64,000 bases of DNA from contig OY282609.1 of NCBI GenBank assembly GCA_958298945.1, positions 35,561,212 through 35,625,211 of the forward strand, read 5' to 3'. This document shows, one piece after another, positions 34,069 to 47,199 of the stretch. A model generated the notes under the pieces. It was given only the letters and a program-made list of their open reading frames with translations. It was not told the DNA's origin and did no database searches. The first letter of the stretch is position 1, and every line of letters begins with the position of its first letter. The stretch comes from Atherix ibis (taxonomy: Eukaryota > Arthropoda > Insecta > Diptera > Athericidae). A program made the translations under genes and the position numbers.

Positions 34069-35391
34069 TACCAGATGTATAAGCTTAAATCTGCTATTTT
34101 TTCGTCAAACAAACAAATGTTTTTTTCAGAGAAAGCAAAAACAAATTTATTCAAAGTACTCGTCCTCGTTAGCTACACATTTTTCCCATCTCTCGGGTAA
34201 TTTGTGGATACCACGTCAAAAAAATTACTTCTCTTTCGAGGCAAACCCCTCATCAAGCCAATTTCGGACGTCTTCGGAAGAATCGAAGGGCTGCTCAGCG
34301 AGTGCGTGGCCCAACGACGAAAACAGGTGGTAGTTGGAGGGGGCCAGTCTGGTGAATAAGCGGGGTAGCGTATCAGCTCCCAGTTGAGTGTTTCCAAGTA
34401 GTTTCGAACTATTTCTGCCGTGAACTGTTGTCGTGGAGGAAAATCAGCTTGTCATGTCTTTGTTGTCGTGGAGGAAAATCAGCTTGTCATATACCGTCCT
34501 TTTTCCACGCAGAGCACGATGCAATTTGATCAGTTATTGGTGGTAACGGTGGGCATTGACAGTTTCACCAGGTTTCAATATCTCATAGTAGACGATACCC
34601 TGCTGATCCCACCAAAGGCACAAAATTGTTTTCCGTCCGAAGCGATTTGGTCTTGGAGAAGATATTGATGGTTGGCCGGATTCAACCTACGATTTCTTGC
34701 CTATAGGATTCTTGAAATATATCCAATTTTCATCGCCTATCACAATCCGATGCAGGAACGACTTTCTTTTTTGTCTGGCGAGCAAGATTTCGCATGCATA
34801 TTGGCATCGATTCATCTGCCTATCGTTCAATTCGTTCTTCCCCATGGTACGTAGACGCATAAAAAAGACCATTTTCCGATCTTTTCAATCTTCCCCATGG
34901 TACGTAGACGCATGGAAATGGCTGGTTGAGTAACACCCAATTACTCCGCGAGCATTTTTGCGATTGGGTATAGTCTTCGTCCAAAAGACCCTGCAATTTA
35001 TGTTCCTCAACCTTCCTAGACCGATTTTCACGCTTCTTGTCCCACAAGTCAAATTGCCGTCTTTGAACCGACGAAACAAATCTCGGCATGTTGTTTCCGA
35101 TAAAGCACTATCACCATAGGCCTCCATAAGCATTCGATGCGATTCGGCAGCCGATTTCTTCAAATTGAAGCAGAAAAGCAGATTTTTCCGCATATGCTCT
35201 TTTTCTGGCACAAAACTAGACATGATTACCATAGGAAAAATGTATGTTGTTGTACGAAATTGCTGACAATGTGCAATGATTATTTTTGACAGATGTCAAA
35301 CTCGTAAAAACAAAGTATGGCGTGCCCATGATAGCTGAAGACGCTCACTCACGCCATCTATGACCAAACATTTAAGCTTATAACCCTGGTA
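34069..35391 (-). mobile_element. cecropia-type mariner, full length but broken (copy 1)
   Basis: About 1,323 bp between TA dinucleotides, with terminal repeats TACCAGATGTATAAGCTT (left) and its near match at 35368-35391. Right to left, the transposase starts at 35223 with MSSFVPEKEHMRKNLLFCFN, then KKSAAESHRMLMEAYGDSAL, CRDLFRRFKDG, and ELNDRQMNRCQYACEILLAR in a shifted frame. IGDENWIYFKN is the first catalytic block, with asparagine in the usual DEKW. Near the C-terminus LNWELIRYPAYSPDWPP precedes a frameshift, then GIHKLPERWEKC. Frameshifts come partly from two short tandem duplications (34427-34455/34462-34490 and 34837-34860/34890-34913). Length matches an intact mariner, so it is an old full-length insertion; it cannot make transposase. 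Confidence 0.95.
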
Positions 35392-35489
35392 TATTTCTGA
35401 TTTATGTAAATTATTTAAAAAAAAAATTTAATTCTTTCATTTTTTGTGGCACTGTAGTTACAGGTACTCAAAAAATGTGGCCAGGTAAG

Positions 35490-36380
35490 ATATTTGAAAA
35501 ACTCCTATTAAAACGACTCTACCCATTCCTAGTTAATGAAAAAATTCCTTGACTCGTATGGAAGCTTAAGACCTTTAGTCCCTCAACATACTACCTTATC
35601 ATAAATTCATATGTCTCCCAAAAATATTTCCAAGTTGCAATTAACCCAGAATCCTCGGAAATATATCCTATTCTAGCCGGAGTCCCACAAGGCAATATCC
35701 GTGGTCCCATTTTATATAATATTTATACCCATAACATCCCAGCTGATCCTAATACTATTATTGCTACTTATGTATACGATATGGCCATACTTGCTACTCA
35801 TACAAATCCTGACATAGCTTCCAAAAATTTACAATTCCATATACACAAACTTTAATCCTGTTTTAAAAGATGGAGAGTGAGGGTAAATGAACAGAAACTC
35901 TTCTTTTTCGCATTACTTTCACAGTTTGTCAAGGAAAACCTACCTCTTTATACATTAATAGCAACATCATTCCTTAATATAATAAAGAACATTATTTTGG
36001 ACTTTACTAGACAAGAGACTAACATGGAACCCACATACTAGACTAAAAGAGTTGAAGCTAACAGACGCTACCTACAACTTCTTAGACTAGTGGACAAATG
36101 CTCGAAACTAACAATCAAAAGTAAACTTCTAATCTAGAATATAATTATAAAACCAATTTGGACATATGGAATTGAAATTTGGGGTTCAACGAAATGTTCC
36201 AATTCTTATCGCGTCCAAGTCTTACAATCCAAGATCCTCCGTAAAATTGTTGATGCCCTTTTTTATTTCCATAACAACGTAATTATTATCATCATAATCC
36301 ACTTGTGAGAAAATTGTCCTGTACTGTCCTCCCCGGAAACACTCATCGGAGACTTAAGAGACAATGGCCTAGAGATTTTT
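35490..36380 (+). pseudogene. jockey-clade LINE reverse transcriptase remnant
   Basis: Frame-shifted reading: FEKLLLKRLYPFL, then YPILAGVPQGNIRGPILYNI (motif B), TYVYDMAILATH at the catalytic box (FADD changed to VYDM, both aspartates disturbed), WRVRVNEQK, a decayed LGL segment, RRYLQLLRLVDKCSKLTIKS, IIIKPIWTYGIEIWGSTKCS and LQSKILRKIVDA. This order is that of jockey-type ORF2 after motif 2. It begins 100 bases right of the mariner at 34-35.4 kb. No endonuclease, ORF1 or poly(A) tail was identified. Pervasive stops show long decay. Confidence 0.9.
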
Positions 36381-36384
36381 AGAG

Positions 36385-38690
36385 TAAACTAACTTCAATT
36401 ACTTGGAGAAATGCCGATGGTTGCTTACTCCCACTTCATGATGCACAAGATTGTTAATTAAAATGTTCTGTAAATCTGCTTGTTATAATACAATCATAGT
36501 TGCAGGAAAACAAAAAAAAAATCTTTCCTTTTTTTTAACCAGAAAATAGACATATAGGCACTGTGGTTTCAGGTATCCAAAGAATGTAGCCCGCTATTAA
36601 CTTAAATTTTTCTGAGGAATTTGTGGAGAATTACTAACCTACTCCAATCGAAAATGTTAAATAAGCAGACATTTTTTAAGGTTTCGAATTAAAAAATTTC
36701 TGTTTATAAAAAGGTCCATAAAAAATTAGTATTTTTATTATATTCTTTTCGCATTTGATATGGAGTGAGATCTTTGGTTGCAGCTTCACCTGAAAAATAT
36801 TCTCTTTAAAGGGTAATTTAATCAATTTACTAAAGCCCAAACAATGCCAGTATTTTTAATATAGCTTATTACGGAGAAACTGAAAATACAAACAGTCTGC
36901 TTATGGATCAGAAAAGTTTTACACTTCTATAAAAATAAAAAAAAACATTTCATGTCTACAGAAATAAAATCAATTTGGTATAGCACTACGCATATTGATT
37001 TACATGGCTGGGGATGAATAAAGACAATAAAATGTTTGAAAAATTGATTGGAATAAAAAAGAAAAATATTCTTCACAAAAGCTCAAATAAAATAGCTCTA
37101 AAAACAGAGACTCAATAAGTGTATTCAGTTTTACAGAAATTGAAATATTCTTTAGGTATCCTTCAGCTTATAACAGTATATGTCCTATTGCAATGTTGTT
37201 ACCGAATTATTTGACTTTAAACTCTTCTCTGTGCATAGCCGATTTGTGCAAGGCCATTCCTCCCACTAGCGACAAATTTTTTCTACTTGGTTAATTTCTG
37301 ATGTGACAAGTGGCTTTGTACACTGCAACAATGGTCAGACAATCAGAAGACCCTCTGCCATAACAGGATTTACACAGTTGTTTAACAAACTTATGGTTTA
37401 GTTTTGCAATAACTCTGCCAGCCTAGGCTGACAAGACAACATACAAAGGCTACTACTACCCTTCGTCCGTAACAGTCATGAGCTACTATTTGGACTGCTT
37501 GTATCGTATTGTAGTTGCACCATCATTCAAACGGTCAACTTCCGTTTATTTATGAAGTCAGCACAAAAATTCTATTCTTTCGTTTTTATTCTTCTATTTG
37601 ACTAGCTAAGTTATTGTGGGTATAGGACAATGTTTCTGTATAGTCTACGTCAGGATTCACTAAGCGTTCTGGAATTTTTACATTACAATAGGAAAGTGAT
37701 TCTGTAAGCATGAGTGCATTTTATGTAAAATATGTAAAGTCTTTTATGTACTATAATAACATGAAAAAAACTAAATGCTACGACGTGGAATGGCTTTAAA
37801 AGAACACACATGTACGATGTGCAATAACCTTTGATAAGTTTTAGGTGGTCTTGGCTAATATACAATATAATATTATTGTCGTTATTGTGTACAAAATTGT
37901 TCATTACAAGGTTTATATTTTTATGTATTTATAGGTCAATAATATTAACTCATTATTAAATTGTTAGTGTCAGGTTATTTAATTAAGTTGCCATTTTTAC
38001 TCCTGATACAAATTTATCAGATTTGAAGTTAGCCATAGATTTAGAAGTTTAATTTTTCTTCGACTAACTAGCTAACTCAAATGAAAAACTAAATAGGATT
38101 TGAATAAAATAATTATTATAGCATTTGCTAATTGGCAAAACACTTTTGACTCACAACAGTCTATTTACAATTGATTTCATTAAAAGCTTATTAAATAATT
38201 ATTTACAGTTTTTATAGAGAAAACCACCATAGCTTTGGAAACGTTTCACTTTCATTAAATAAAATATTTTGTGATTATAATTGGAACTTCCTCCCTCTTG
38301 TAAAAAATAATATTTCTACAGACATACTATTAAAAACATTTTTTAAATCTATTTTAATATCATCATTAAATAATTCAATAAGCTCTAAATAAATTATAGA
38401 AGTCGATAGGTATACTAAATTGTGATAGTCTATAAATTGATTTAAAATTTCCGACCAAAGGTCAATTATTAATAGCATTAACAATACTAAATTTTATCTT
38501 TCTTCATTAATATAGAAATTAATTCGGTTGATCTTAATGAGCGCTTAAAGATAAGATTTCATTAAAGTTTTATCTCTTTAGTATAATAGTTATCAACATA
38601 GACCCTTCATTTTGTTTAAAAAAGCTCTGTATTGATTAGTTCCTTAAATAACCACTATATATGTGTAAATTGGAGGTTATGTGATTAATG
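36385..38690. other. AT-rich stretch, one unidentified GC-richer patch
   Basis: 37200-37560 has balanced base composition and could be a decayed transposon, but no frame on either strand gave a motif I could defend. The rest is AT-rich. Confidence 0.45.
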
Positions 38691-38699
38691 CCAAATTAT

Positions 38700-39535
38700 G
38701 TTATTAAGTGATTGACTTGTTGAACTTGTGATAGACCCTCAGTACGATTAATTAAGAAGTTGAGCTTAAGATAAATCCCAAACTAGGATACTCATGGATA
38801 AACCCATTGAGCTTTTAATAAAGGCCAAACCGTGAAAACCGTTCGTCGACGCACCGAACTAATGATAATTACCAAGTTATCCTACTCATTGATCAACTTA
38901 TTGAGCTTATGGTAAGACTATCCGTGATATTTTTTAATCGACTAGTTAAATTGGTGATAAAGATTAAATCAGGATACCCATTGATTGATCAGTTAAGATC
39001 GCGATAAAGCCCAAAAAGGTATAATATCTGTTTATCGATCAATTTAACTTATGAAAAAGCTCAATGAGTGAATTTATTACTATCAAATATTGTTTAGGTA
39101 AGGTTGTTTTTAAAAATAACGGGTAAATGTCCATATCTTGGGGGAAGTTTTATGACTCATTGAGCTTGTGATAAAGCCTAAACAGTATTACCTATTAGTT
39201 CACCCATTGAGTTTATGGTAAATACCAAGTTGTGTTACTGATTGATAAACCCATTAATCTTTGATAAATCCCAATGTTCTACTCATTGATCAGCTGATTG
39301 ACCTTATAATGACTCTAAACAGTGTTACTCAATAAACGACACGTTAAGACATTAAGTCTGTGATGAAACCCCAAATCCGGATATTTATTGATCAAACCAT
39401 TAAGCTTTTGATAAAAGCCCAAAACATGATATCCATCAGTTAAAACAATGAGTTTGTGTAAAATTCGAAACCGTGGTACTCATTTATTAACTTGTTGAGC
39501 TTGTAGTTAATCCAACTTAGTATTAGGACTTAGTG
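38700..39535. repeat. Degenerate tandem repeat, 47-bp period, about 17 units
   Basis: Anchor words resembling TTGAGCTTGTGATAAA recur at 38720, 38760, 38807, 38854, 38901, 38945, 38992, 39043, then 39160, 39207, 39254, 39298, 39352, 39400, 39448 and 39495. Most intervals are exactly 47; a few are 40-54 from small indels. Each anchor is followed by GCCCAAAC-like and ACTCATTGATCAACC-like blocks. Units at 39061-39150 are too decayed to place. The array is non-coding, with stops in all frames. Divergence between units (roughly 25-35% by eye) marks an old satellite or minisatellite. Confidence 0.92.
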
Positions 39536-39539
39536 TTTA

Positions 39540-39780
39540 AGCATATCGTGGTGCCAGTGGCGCTCAGGTTTTCGAGTAAATTTCTAGAGTAAGTCTGGAG
39601 CGGAAACCGTATTGATGGTTGAGAATGAAATTTGGGGATTCAAGATGCGGATCTAAGCTATTTCAAAATTATTTGAAAGTTTGTAAGGTAACTTATTGGT
39701 CTATAGGAAGTGAGGCAGTTTATTTGTTTACTTGGCTTAGATATCATTTACATGATGGCGAATTTCCAAAGGATTGAAAA
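39540..39780. other. Flank of the 47-bp array
   Basis: Contains a short GC-richer patch (39548-39620), otherwise nothing recognised. Confidence 0.4.
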
Positions 39781-39784
39781 TTCG

Positions 39785-39828
39785 CTCCAATATACTCAAC
39801 TATCAGACTGTTGTGTGAGTATATTGGA
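39785..39828. repeat. Imperfect hairpin
   Basis: CTCCAATATACTCAAC pairs with GTTG..TGAGTATATTGGAG, with a 2-nt bulge and a loop of about 9 nt. Confidence 0.85.
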
Positions 39829-39829
39829 G

Positions 39830-41340
39830 ATAGTCATATCATAGTTAGGAGCTTTTTTATTGCCTACCTAAGATTTTTTAAAATAAATAACGCATAAGCG
39901 ACCACATCTTGGTTGAAGTCTGCATTGAAATCAACGACGTATATTTTAAAATTACTTCGATAAAATAAGCTTATAATATCTTGTCTATTGTTTTTACTGA
40001 TCTTTCAAAAGTAATTATAACATCTTTATTGATTTATTTTAATATAAGTGCTATGGCGTGGTCAATAATATTTTTTGAATGTTTATTTATGTACTCGAAA
40101 CCAATTCATTTAGATTATGAGACTATTTTAACATAAATACTATACAACATTTTTTTTTTGAATATAAAATAAAATTTAAACAAGCAAAAATTTCCTGATA
40201 AATATTCATTTTACGGTAACGTTTATATTTACACATGTATTGACATAATAAAAATTGTTCATTTATGTTCAATAATACAATAATTAAAATTGATTAATTA
40301 AATGATCTGATTCTGCAAGTGTCCTTTCAAATGGAACATAAAATTATCTCTCAAACAAAACAAAAAATACAAATTATGCTTTCCGATGTAATATTATCAA
40401 AAGTTATTTACAAAAATGAAAATATCAAAGGCAAATATATACTGAAATGACAATTTTTCCGATCTTTCACATGGACTTTTTCGATTGAATGTTTTCTCAG
40501 GTCAAATTTGACTATTTCAACCAATGCAAATGGAATATTATGAATATATTAATTATACACCCCTACCCTGATTTTGTGGAAATTCAGCAAAAAGTAAAAT
40601 GCAAGCAATAAATTTATAATTAATATAATGTTATAGTTTTTTTTTTGCTTTTTGTTTTTCACTACCCAAAATGTAGCATGTACTTCATGTTGAATTTTTA
40701 TTAAATTATAATGTGACTATAATGGAGATATGAATATATTCGATTATTAATATTGGTAATATTTTAATTTTTCTGTCAATAATAATAACTTCTGGATATG
40801 TCTGATAAAATTTCCAATGACCATATTCCTGATAGTATAATATTACTGTGAATAAAAGTATTTTATTTGGTAATTTTTTTCAGTTCTAAGTATTCATATA
40901 GTATCTTTAATAATTATAATAATAATATAATAAAAATTTCAAAAAAAATAAAATTATATTCTTAAAAAAAAAAACTGGTGTTTGTGCATGAAATTAATTG
41001 TTACATTATTATTTATTTTAAAACATATATTAAGGAAAATGGACATAACAACATCATATTAAATATTAACAAGTCACATAGTAACAACATGTCAAACATT
41101 TAACGAGTTATACTTTTGGTTAGATCTTTTTTGGATGATTCCATGCCGTGCTGAGATATAAAAAGCCATAGGTATATTAAAGTGGAAAATAAAACAACGA
41201 ATGAATACTAGGATGACAATTGATTCATCAAGTAATGTCCTTTCCTTCTAAAAAGCTGGATGGTCAGTAAAAATTCTATAGTCCGTCAATATATGAGATT
41301 CGATGGCCAGAATCTTATTTTAAAGGAAGCGTACCTATAA
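39830..41340. other. AT-rich stretch, nothing recognised
   Basis: No supported feature. Confidence 0.5.
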
Positions 41341-41344
41341 ATTA

Positions 41345-41523
41345 TACAGGATTGCTCAAAAATCACTAGATAATTATAAAATGGACTGACCATTTTCCTA
41401 GCATAAGCATAATTGACTGTTGATTTTGTACATACAACTCCATTATTTAATAATAATTTTATAATTAATTGTAAGAATTAGTTCAAATGTAAAATGGTCA
41501 AGTTCGTTTTGAATCACCCCGTA
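41345..41523. mobile_element. Possible mariner-derived MITE
   Basis: About 178 bp bounded by TA. The left end TACAGGATTGCTCAAAA and the inverted right end TACGGGGTGATTCAAAA match at 13 of 17 positions, and internal AAAATGG motifs are also mirrored. It has the size and ends of a small non-autonomous Tc1/mariner-type element; no coding sequence. Only one copy was seen here. Confidence 0.5.
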
Positions 41524-41524
41524 C

Positions 41525-42560
41525 TTTAGCAATCATCGAAAACACCTAATAGTCCAGTTTTTCTTCATATTATTTTTTATGACTTCTAAAATAGAATAGA
41601 AACTTTCTTTATCGATATGAAACTTGTTTTTATTATGTGTTTTGTCGAAAGTTCAGACCAAAATCAACATTTTTTCACTAAGGCATATATAGGAGAACTA
41701 GTTGGTTACAACGCAGTATGGACGCCGTTGGTGACATGATCTTTGGTATCATATTGACTCATATAAAGTAGCCTTATAAACACTACCTAGGCTATCTATA
41801 AGCAAAAAACCAAGACACGTGTAACACTTCATCTTACCAAACAGTTTCTCACCTTGCCAAAAGATCTTCAATCTATCCTGAGCGATCCATTTTCTTTTAA
41901 GCAGCTTTGATTTTATGCAAATTAATTTTTATTTTCTCGATAATCGAAAATAAGTTCACTTCTTTTGTTATTTTTTCCATAATATAGACGGTTTCACTTA
42001 GAGTGAAAGTATGTTTATTAGATTTTCTAACACCAAAAAAGTACTTAAGTTAGCCTATCAAGAATTTTTATATAGTTTTTTTTTCAAAATATTTATTGAA
42101 TAAATAATAAATCGGTTTAAACAAAATTTATTTTATGATAATTTTTGAACAATATTTTCATGAATACATTTAAAATAATTCAATTTACAATTTAAATACA
42201 TAACTTTTTTGCATACTTATGGTAATATACAATAATTTTATTTATATTTATATTAAAGCTGAAATTATTTATAATTTCTATTTATTTAATGAAAAATCTG
42301 CTGCATTGCAAATTAGGAAAAGCTGATTAGAAAATTAATTTATATAGAAATCCTAAAATATTAATATAGAAAATTTCACACAAACTATTGTATATTGTAA
42401 CGACATTTTTTTTATTGAGCCTTAAACAAGATAAAAATTTCATATTTAAAAGTAAAACTCCATCAGGATAGATTGCAAACCCACCTGTAAAAGGAGAAGT
42501 AAAACTGATTGGAATTGTGGCTTCCTTAGGGTAGGCGTTGACAGTTTTATTTATAAAAAG
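41525..42560. other. AT-rich stretch, nothing recognised
   Basis: A small GC-richer patch at 41700-41890 is unidentified. Confidence 0.45.
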
Positions 42561-42564
42561 CAGT

Positions 42565-42772
42565 AACAATTACAGCTCCAATCACAGCAACAAAATCTGT
42601 AGTAGTAGCAATGAGCAAAAGGTAACGACCAACCAGCAACCAGCAACCAGTAATAAGCAATAAGCAACAAGCAACAATCACTGTGCGCTTTAAACGTTGC
42701 ATTAAGCAACAAGCAGCATTAGCAAAAAGCAAAATTAGCAACAAGCAACATTTGCAACAGGCAACAAATTCA
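42565..42772. repeat. AGCAAC/AACAAGC low-complexity tract
   Basis: Imperfect repeats of AGCAACA, CCAGCAA and AATAAGC units for about 200 bases (CAA/CAG-type). Comparable to the tract at 4.0-4.3 kb on the opposite strand. Confidence 0.88.
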
Positions 42773-42879
42773 CCGTTGAAAGATTTAGTAGCCTAATATA
42801 AAATTTTAATCTATCCCATATAGATATATTATCTACATATCAATGAGAGAATGTTCTGTATTCCAAAAAAAGTAATTAG

Positions 42880-43612
42880 ACTGACTTAACTGACCATAAC
42901 TGGCGTGAGAGGAAGAATAAAAGAAATCGAATCACACTTTTTAACCATGCGCTGAAAAAGTAATTCTGGACTCAAGGGTAAACATGAGGGTTACCATCCT
43001 CATTGGGTCTGCCCAATTTTAGCATACCCCGACGACATCGGCATTACATATCGATCAGAAGGAGTTTTACGAGAAACTTTCATCAAGATTGGGTTGGCAA
43101 TAAAAAAATCTACGGCTATACATAAATGAAGGAAACAAAGTACATAGTGGCCGCGTCGGCGTCGAAAATAATACAAATTAACATAAGTTCCATACAGATA
43201 GGAGATTATAACTTCGAAAGAGTTAAATCATTTTCCTATTTAGAGACAAGAGTCGCATCCAGCAATAATGTGGGGCAGGCAACCAGCTTACGGTTGCTAG
43301 CAGCCAATAGATCATACTTTAGTTAGTCTAAATTACACATATTTCACTTGAAAATTCTGAAGCCTATATAGCATCGAGATCAAGGAGCATTACCACGATC
43401 ACCTGGTTTTTGATATAATTAAGCTTAATACGCTGCTGTGAGCTGAACATTTAGTTTGTATTGATACGGACGATCCTGACCGGAAAGTTATCAGTGACTT
43501 CGGTGGAACAACGGCGTTAGCCAATACGCTGGGACACCTGGCGCTTTTTAATTCAGCAGACCTAGACGGGACTTCCAGTGATGATGATATTGATTATTTG
43601 AAAGTATAACTG
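42880..43612 (+). pseudogene. RTE-like LINE, 3' half of ORF2 (copy 1)
   Basis: Broken frames read ILIGSAQFLAYPDDIGITYR (catalytic YADD region, now YPDD), then IKIGLAIKK. In an open frame from 43126 come MKETKYIVAASASK, QIGDYNFERVKSFSYLETRV and ATSLRLLAANRSYFS. The C-terminal end appears near 43465-43600 as DDPDRKVISDFGG and later FNSADLDGTSSDDD. This order (K.KTKYM...IGDY.FE.V..F.YLG...RR..ANR.YF) is that of an insect endonuclease-RT LINE that I place near RTE; clade placement is uncertain. It ends in GATGATGATAT, like RTE-type simple 3' ends. A related copy lies at 60.5-61.2 kb. Confidence 0.85.
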
Positions 43613-43614
43613 TT

Positions 43615-46600
43615 AAAACATTCATTATAATTATTGAACTTTCAAAATTTAAGTTTTTAAAATAAACAAAATTGAAATCTGATAATCATAAAGCTAGGAA
43701 ACTTTAAGTAGAATTCTAGAAACAGCATTAGCTTCAAAATCTGATCTTTTTTAAAGTCATCTTTTTGAAAAAGCTTTCTAAAATAATAGTAGTCTAAGTA
43801 TTCAGACAACGATTTTATAGATTCCTATAAGTTTGAGAAGTAATATTTTAATATAATCTCTCCGCATTGCTAATAAAATTGTAACAAACACTAGAGCAAT
43901 TTTTTATATGCAAATGTGATTGTTTTTTAATTTTCTCAATTGATTATGGAAATTGTCCAGTGACCCATTTAATAATTTTGGAAAGAATTGTGCAGCGCTA
44001 AAAATTTTTATTTAATATAATTTGTAAACTACAAAAAATTATTGATTCTAAAAGTTTCTCTTTTCTTATCGAACTAAGTAAGTACGAACGAGTATGTCTG
44101 TACACTAGAAGAAGAAATAGTGAAATTTATTCCAATTTATTCACAAACACTTTTATGAATATAGAAATCAACATTTGATTTGCATCAATCAAATGTCACT
44201 TGGAAATTGATTTATGGAATTTTCGCGTGCAAATTTCCATGTTCAATGTTTTTCACATTTATCAAGAAGAGAAATAAACTGCCTTTTTTTTGGTTCTAAA
44301 ATATAAAAAAAAAACTGCGAAGTGAAAATAATAAACTACGTTTGAAAAATGTATACCTTTATTTACACATAAACATACATATAAATTCGAAGAAATAAAA
44401 TTGTAATATTCTTTTTATGCTCTTTGCGTAAGAGTAGATTCAGGACTAAATTTTGTATGGATTACATTTTTTTTTGTTTTGTTGTCATTTTGAAATTTTT
44501 ATTTATATTCAAGTTTCTATTACCATTCTTGCACAAATTTTTCACGTTATCGTCTGCTATAGTCATTTTGAATCGATTTTGAATTGAAAATGAAATATGG
44601 CGGTGACAAATACGACCAAAAAAATGGAGATGAACCGATATCGACAAGGAACTGTGCAGTGGAAGAAAAAACAACTTTATGTACGAGCTGAGAGAGAAAA
44701 CAATAAACGTATCCTCCAAGAAAATTGATTTTCGATGTATTCATTTGTCATGAAATTCCCTAGTTATTATAATTGAATTTCAATTTTTCTTTGGCATCGA
44801 AGCTTCTAAGTTGTCTAAAAACTAATCAATTTCTTGGCAAGGAAAAGGTGATTGCCACTGTTTGAGTATATTGATGGAATTGAAAAATAAATGCTTGCCA
44901 CTCAGTTTATGAATGCTGTGCGCTTTTCAATTTCGTAGTTTAAAGCCTATGGCAACACGTTATAGTGAAGGATGTTTTCCGTATAAACAGTACATTTTAT
45001 AAAAAAAATAAAGTGAATTTCTTGGTAAAATGCTTAAAACAGGACAAAAAATTGAGGTGTCTTCAATAGTAAGATTGGTAGCTGATTCAATAGTATGTGT
45101 AATATTCGTTATATAATAAAATCAATTTATGTAACTTTGTCGATAAACGTTATTTTGAATATGTTACAATTTTCCATAAAAATAAAAGAAAAAATATTTA
45201 AATTACAAGCCAATAACAATGTAACTTTATTATTATTAGTACGGTCTATTTTTTTTATCACCTTTCAGGAAAAGTTCTATAAGTTCTAAATAATACCGGA
45301 TTTTGTTATTAGATAAATAAAAATTGACAAGTAAAGCCTATTTATAGTCTGATCAGGTTATTTTTCTTGAAACCTCCCATTGTACCGTCAAAAGGTATTA
45401 CTGGCTAGATAAATACGAGTACCTTCATTTAGCCAGTTCCCATTCCAATCATAATAAATCTTATCTCTCAGCCTAAATTTGAGTAAGCCTAAATGATACA
45501 ATTAACAATTGACCGGTCGTCATAGTGCTATTAGGTGTTGTTAAATTAAGCCCACTATGATGCGAAGACTTTCTCTATTGTAGAAGCGGATGAAGTGTGC
45601 TAATTATACCTTCTGTCACAATGCACTAGAAATATTGAGAATACTAAATTGTGAGCTCAAATAAAAATATTGAGAATACTGAATTGTGAGCTATACTGGG
45701 AATAAAGTGTTCTGAAAGCTCTTTCGAATGAAATTTAGAGTAAATAATAAGTGACTTTCAAAATGACAGCTAGAAAATCTTGGAATTTCTGATAAAATAT
45801 TTAATTTCTATTCCCGTCGGGTATCATTGTTATATCATCCTATCTTATTCCATAACACCATTCGATTTTTTGTTACAATTCAGAGTTTATTCGAAATTTG
45901 TTGTTTTTGAATAATTTATTTGGGAATATTTTGATCAGATAACATTATAACAATTCGATTTATTATTGAAAATCGATACTATAATTCTTTTAGTTAATAG
46001 TATATAGTATAACAACATAAAATGTGGAAACCTCACGAATATATCTACTACTTCTGCTATTATATTCACAATTTATCTAGTTATTCTTATAAATAAATAC
46101 TTTAAAAATACACAATGAGATTCCCCAGGTAACATCGACGGATGCCATTTATTTTCATCCTTGAAGAATGAATCAAAATCTTGGCTACCACAACAAAAAT
46201 AAGAGTGAATGGATACGAAATATTGAATAGGATACTTTATTGATTTTGTATTCTACTGAATTGATGCATCTACGTGATCAAATATTCTATGATACGAGTA
46301 GTAATAGAGCATGGTTATGTTTAAGAAACCACTTTCTCACAATATAAATCTCTTATTGAATACTGCAGTATTTTTATTCTGTTATCTACAGCTATGTTAG
46401 ACGATGTCCTTGCGTAAATTTATATTATTCTATTACAGCAAACTTTTTTTCCTTTTATTGTACTATTCCTGATATAATAAAATTTATTTTCTAGTTTTAT
46501 TTTGGAAATTTAATAACATAATTATATTGATTTAATCCCAAAAAAAAATCTATCTACGAGGATTGTATATACCATATATTCTGTACTAGGTTCAAAATAA

Positions 46601-47190
46601 GTTGCAGTTAATTTTTGGTTAAAAGACTCGTATTTGATTTGAAATACTTTTTGTAACTATTTCAATGCACATCATTTACTGCAAGAACCATACAAGTTTT
46701 CTCTCTACATAATAGTGCAGATAGTCATAATTACGAAATTCTGCAAGTATATACTATATAATTATAATAGTTACACGTGCTTGAAATGGAAATTTAGAAT
46801 AACATGCACTAGTTTACAGTAATCGATCTTCCTATTTGATTATTATAGCCAATTTACCTTTGTATTCCTTGTTTATATAATACGTGTATAATATTGATTG
46901 CTATTTGCTTAAATAGCATTTCCCAAAATTGAATGAAAATTTATACTTGTGCAACTATAATTGGAATTTATCGGATATGCTAATCTGGTATTAATAATTG
47001 TATTTGAGGAAATTGAACATGAGTATCGATGTACTTAAAAATAATATTTTTCTTACAACTTTTAAATATGTTACTAAAAGTGAACTGGTTATTTACGAAA
47101 GTATTAGTAAATATTATTTTTTTTTCAGATTGATTAAAAAAACTGCGTCTATACATAAGATTTCAAAATATCTACGAAATAAACATTTCT
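43615..47190. other. AT-rich stretch with a small duplication
   Basis: A roughly 28-base unit (AATATTGAGAATACTAAATT...) is repeated at 45631 and 45666, offset 35. At 44586 a 43-codon frame (MAVTNTTKKMEMNRYRQGTV...) exists but has no support. Nothing else was recognised. Confidence 0.5.
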
Positions 47191-47199
47191 AAAAATAAA

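Noticed and set aside
37200..37560. Decayed LINE C-terminus or RNase H
   Set aside because: Base composition is suggestive but no frame gave a defensible motif; left unassigned.
38700..39535. 47-bp array as a coding repeat protein
   Set aside because: 47 is not a multiple of three and all frames are full of stops.
42547..42744. Leucine/valine-rich hydrophobic frame resembling a membrane protein
   Set aside because: Produced by the AGCAAC low-complexity tract read on the other strand.
44586..44717. 43-codon frame starting MAVTNTTKKMEM as a small gene
   Set aside because: Start context is acceptable, but nothing else supports it and other frames are equally open.
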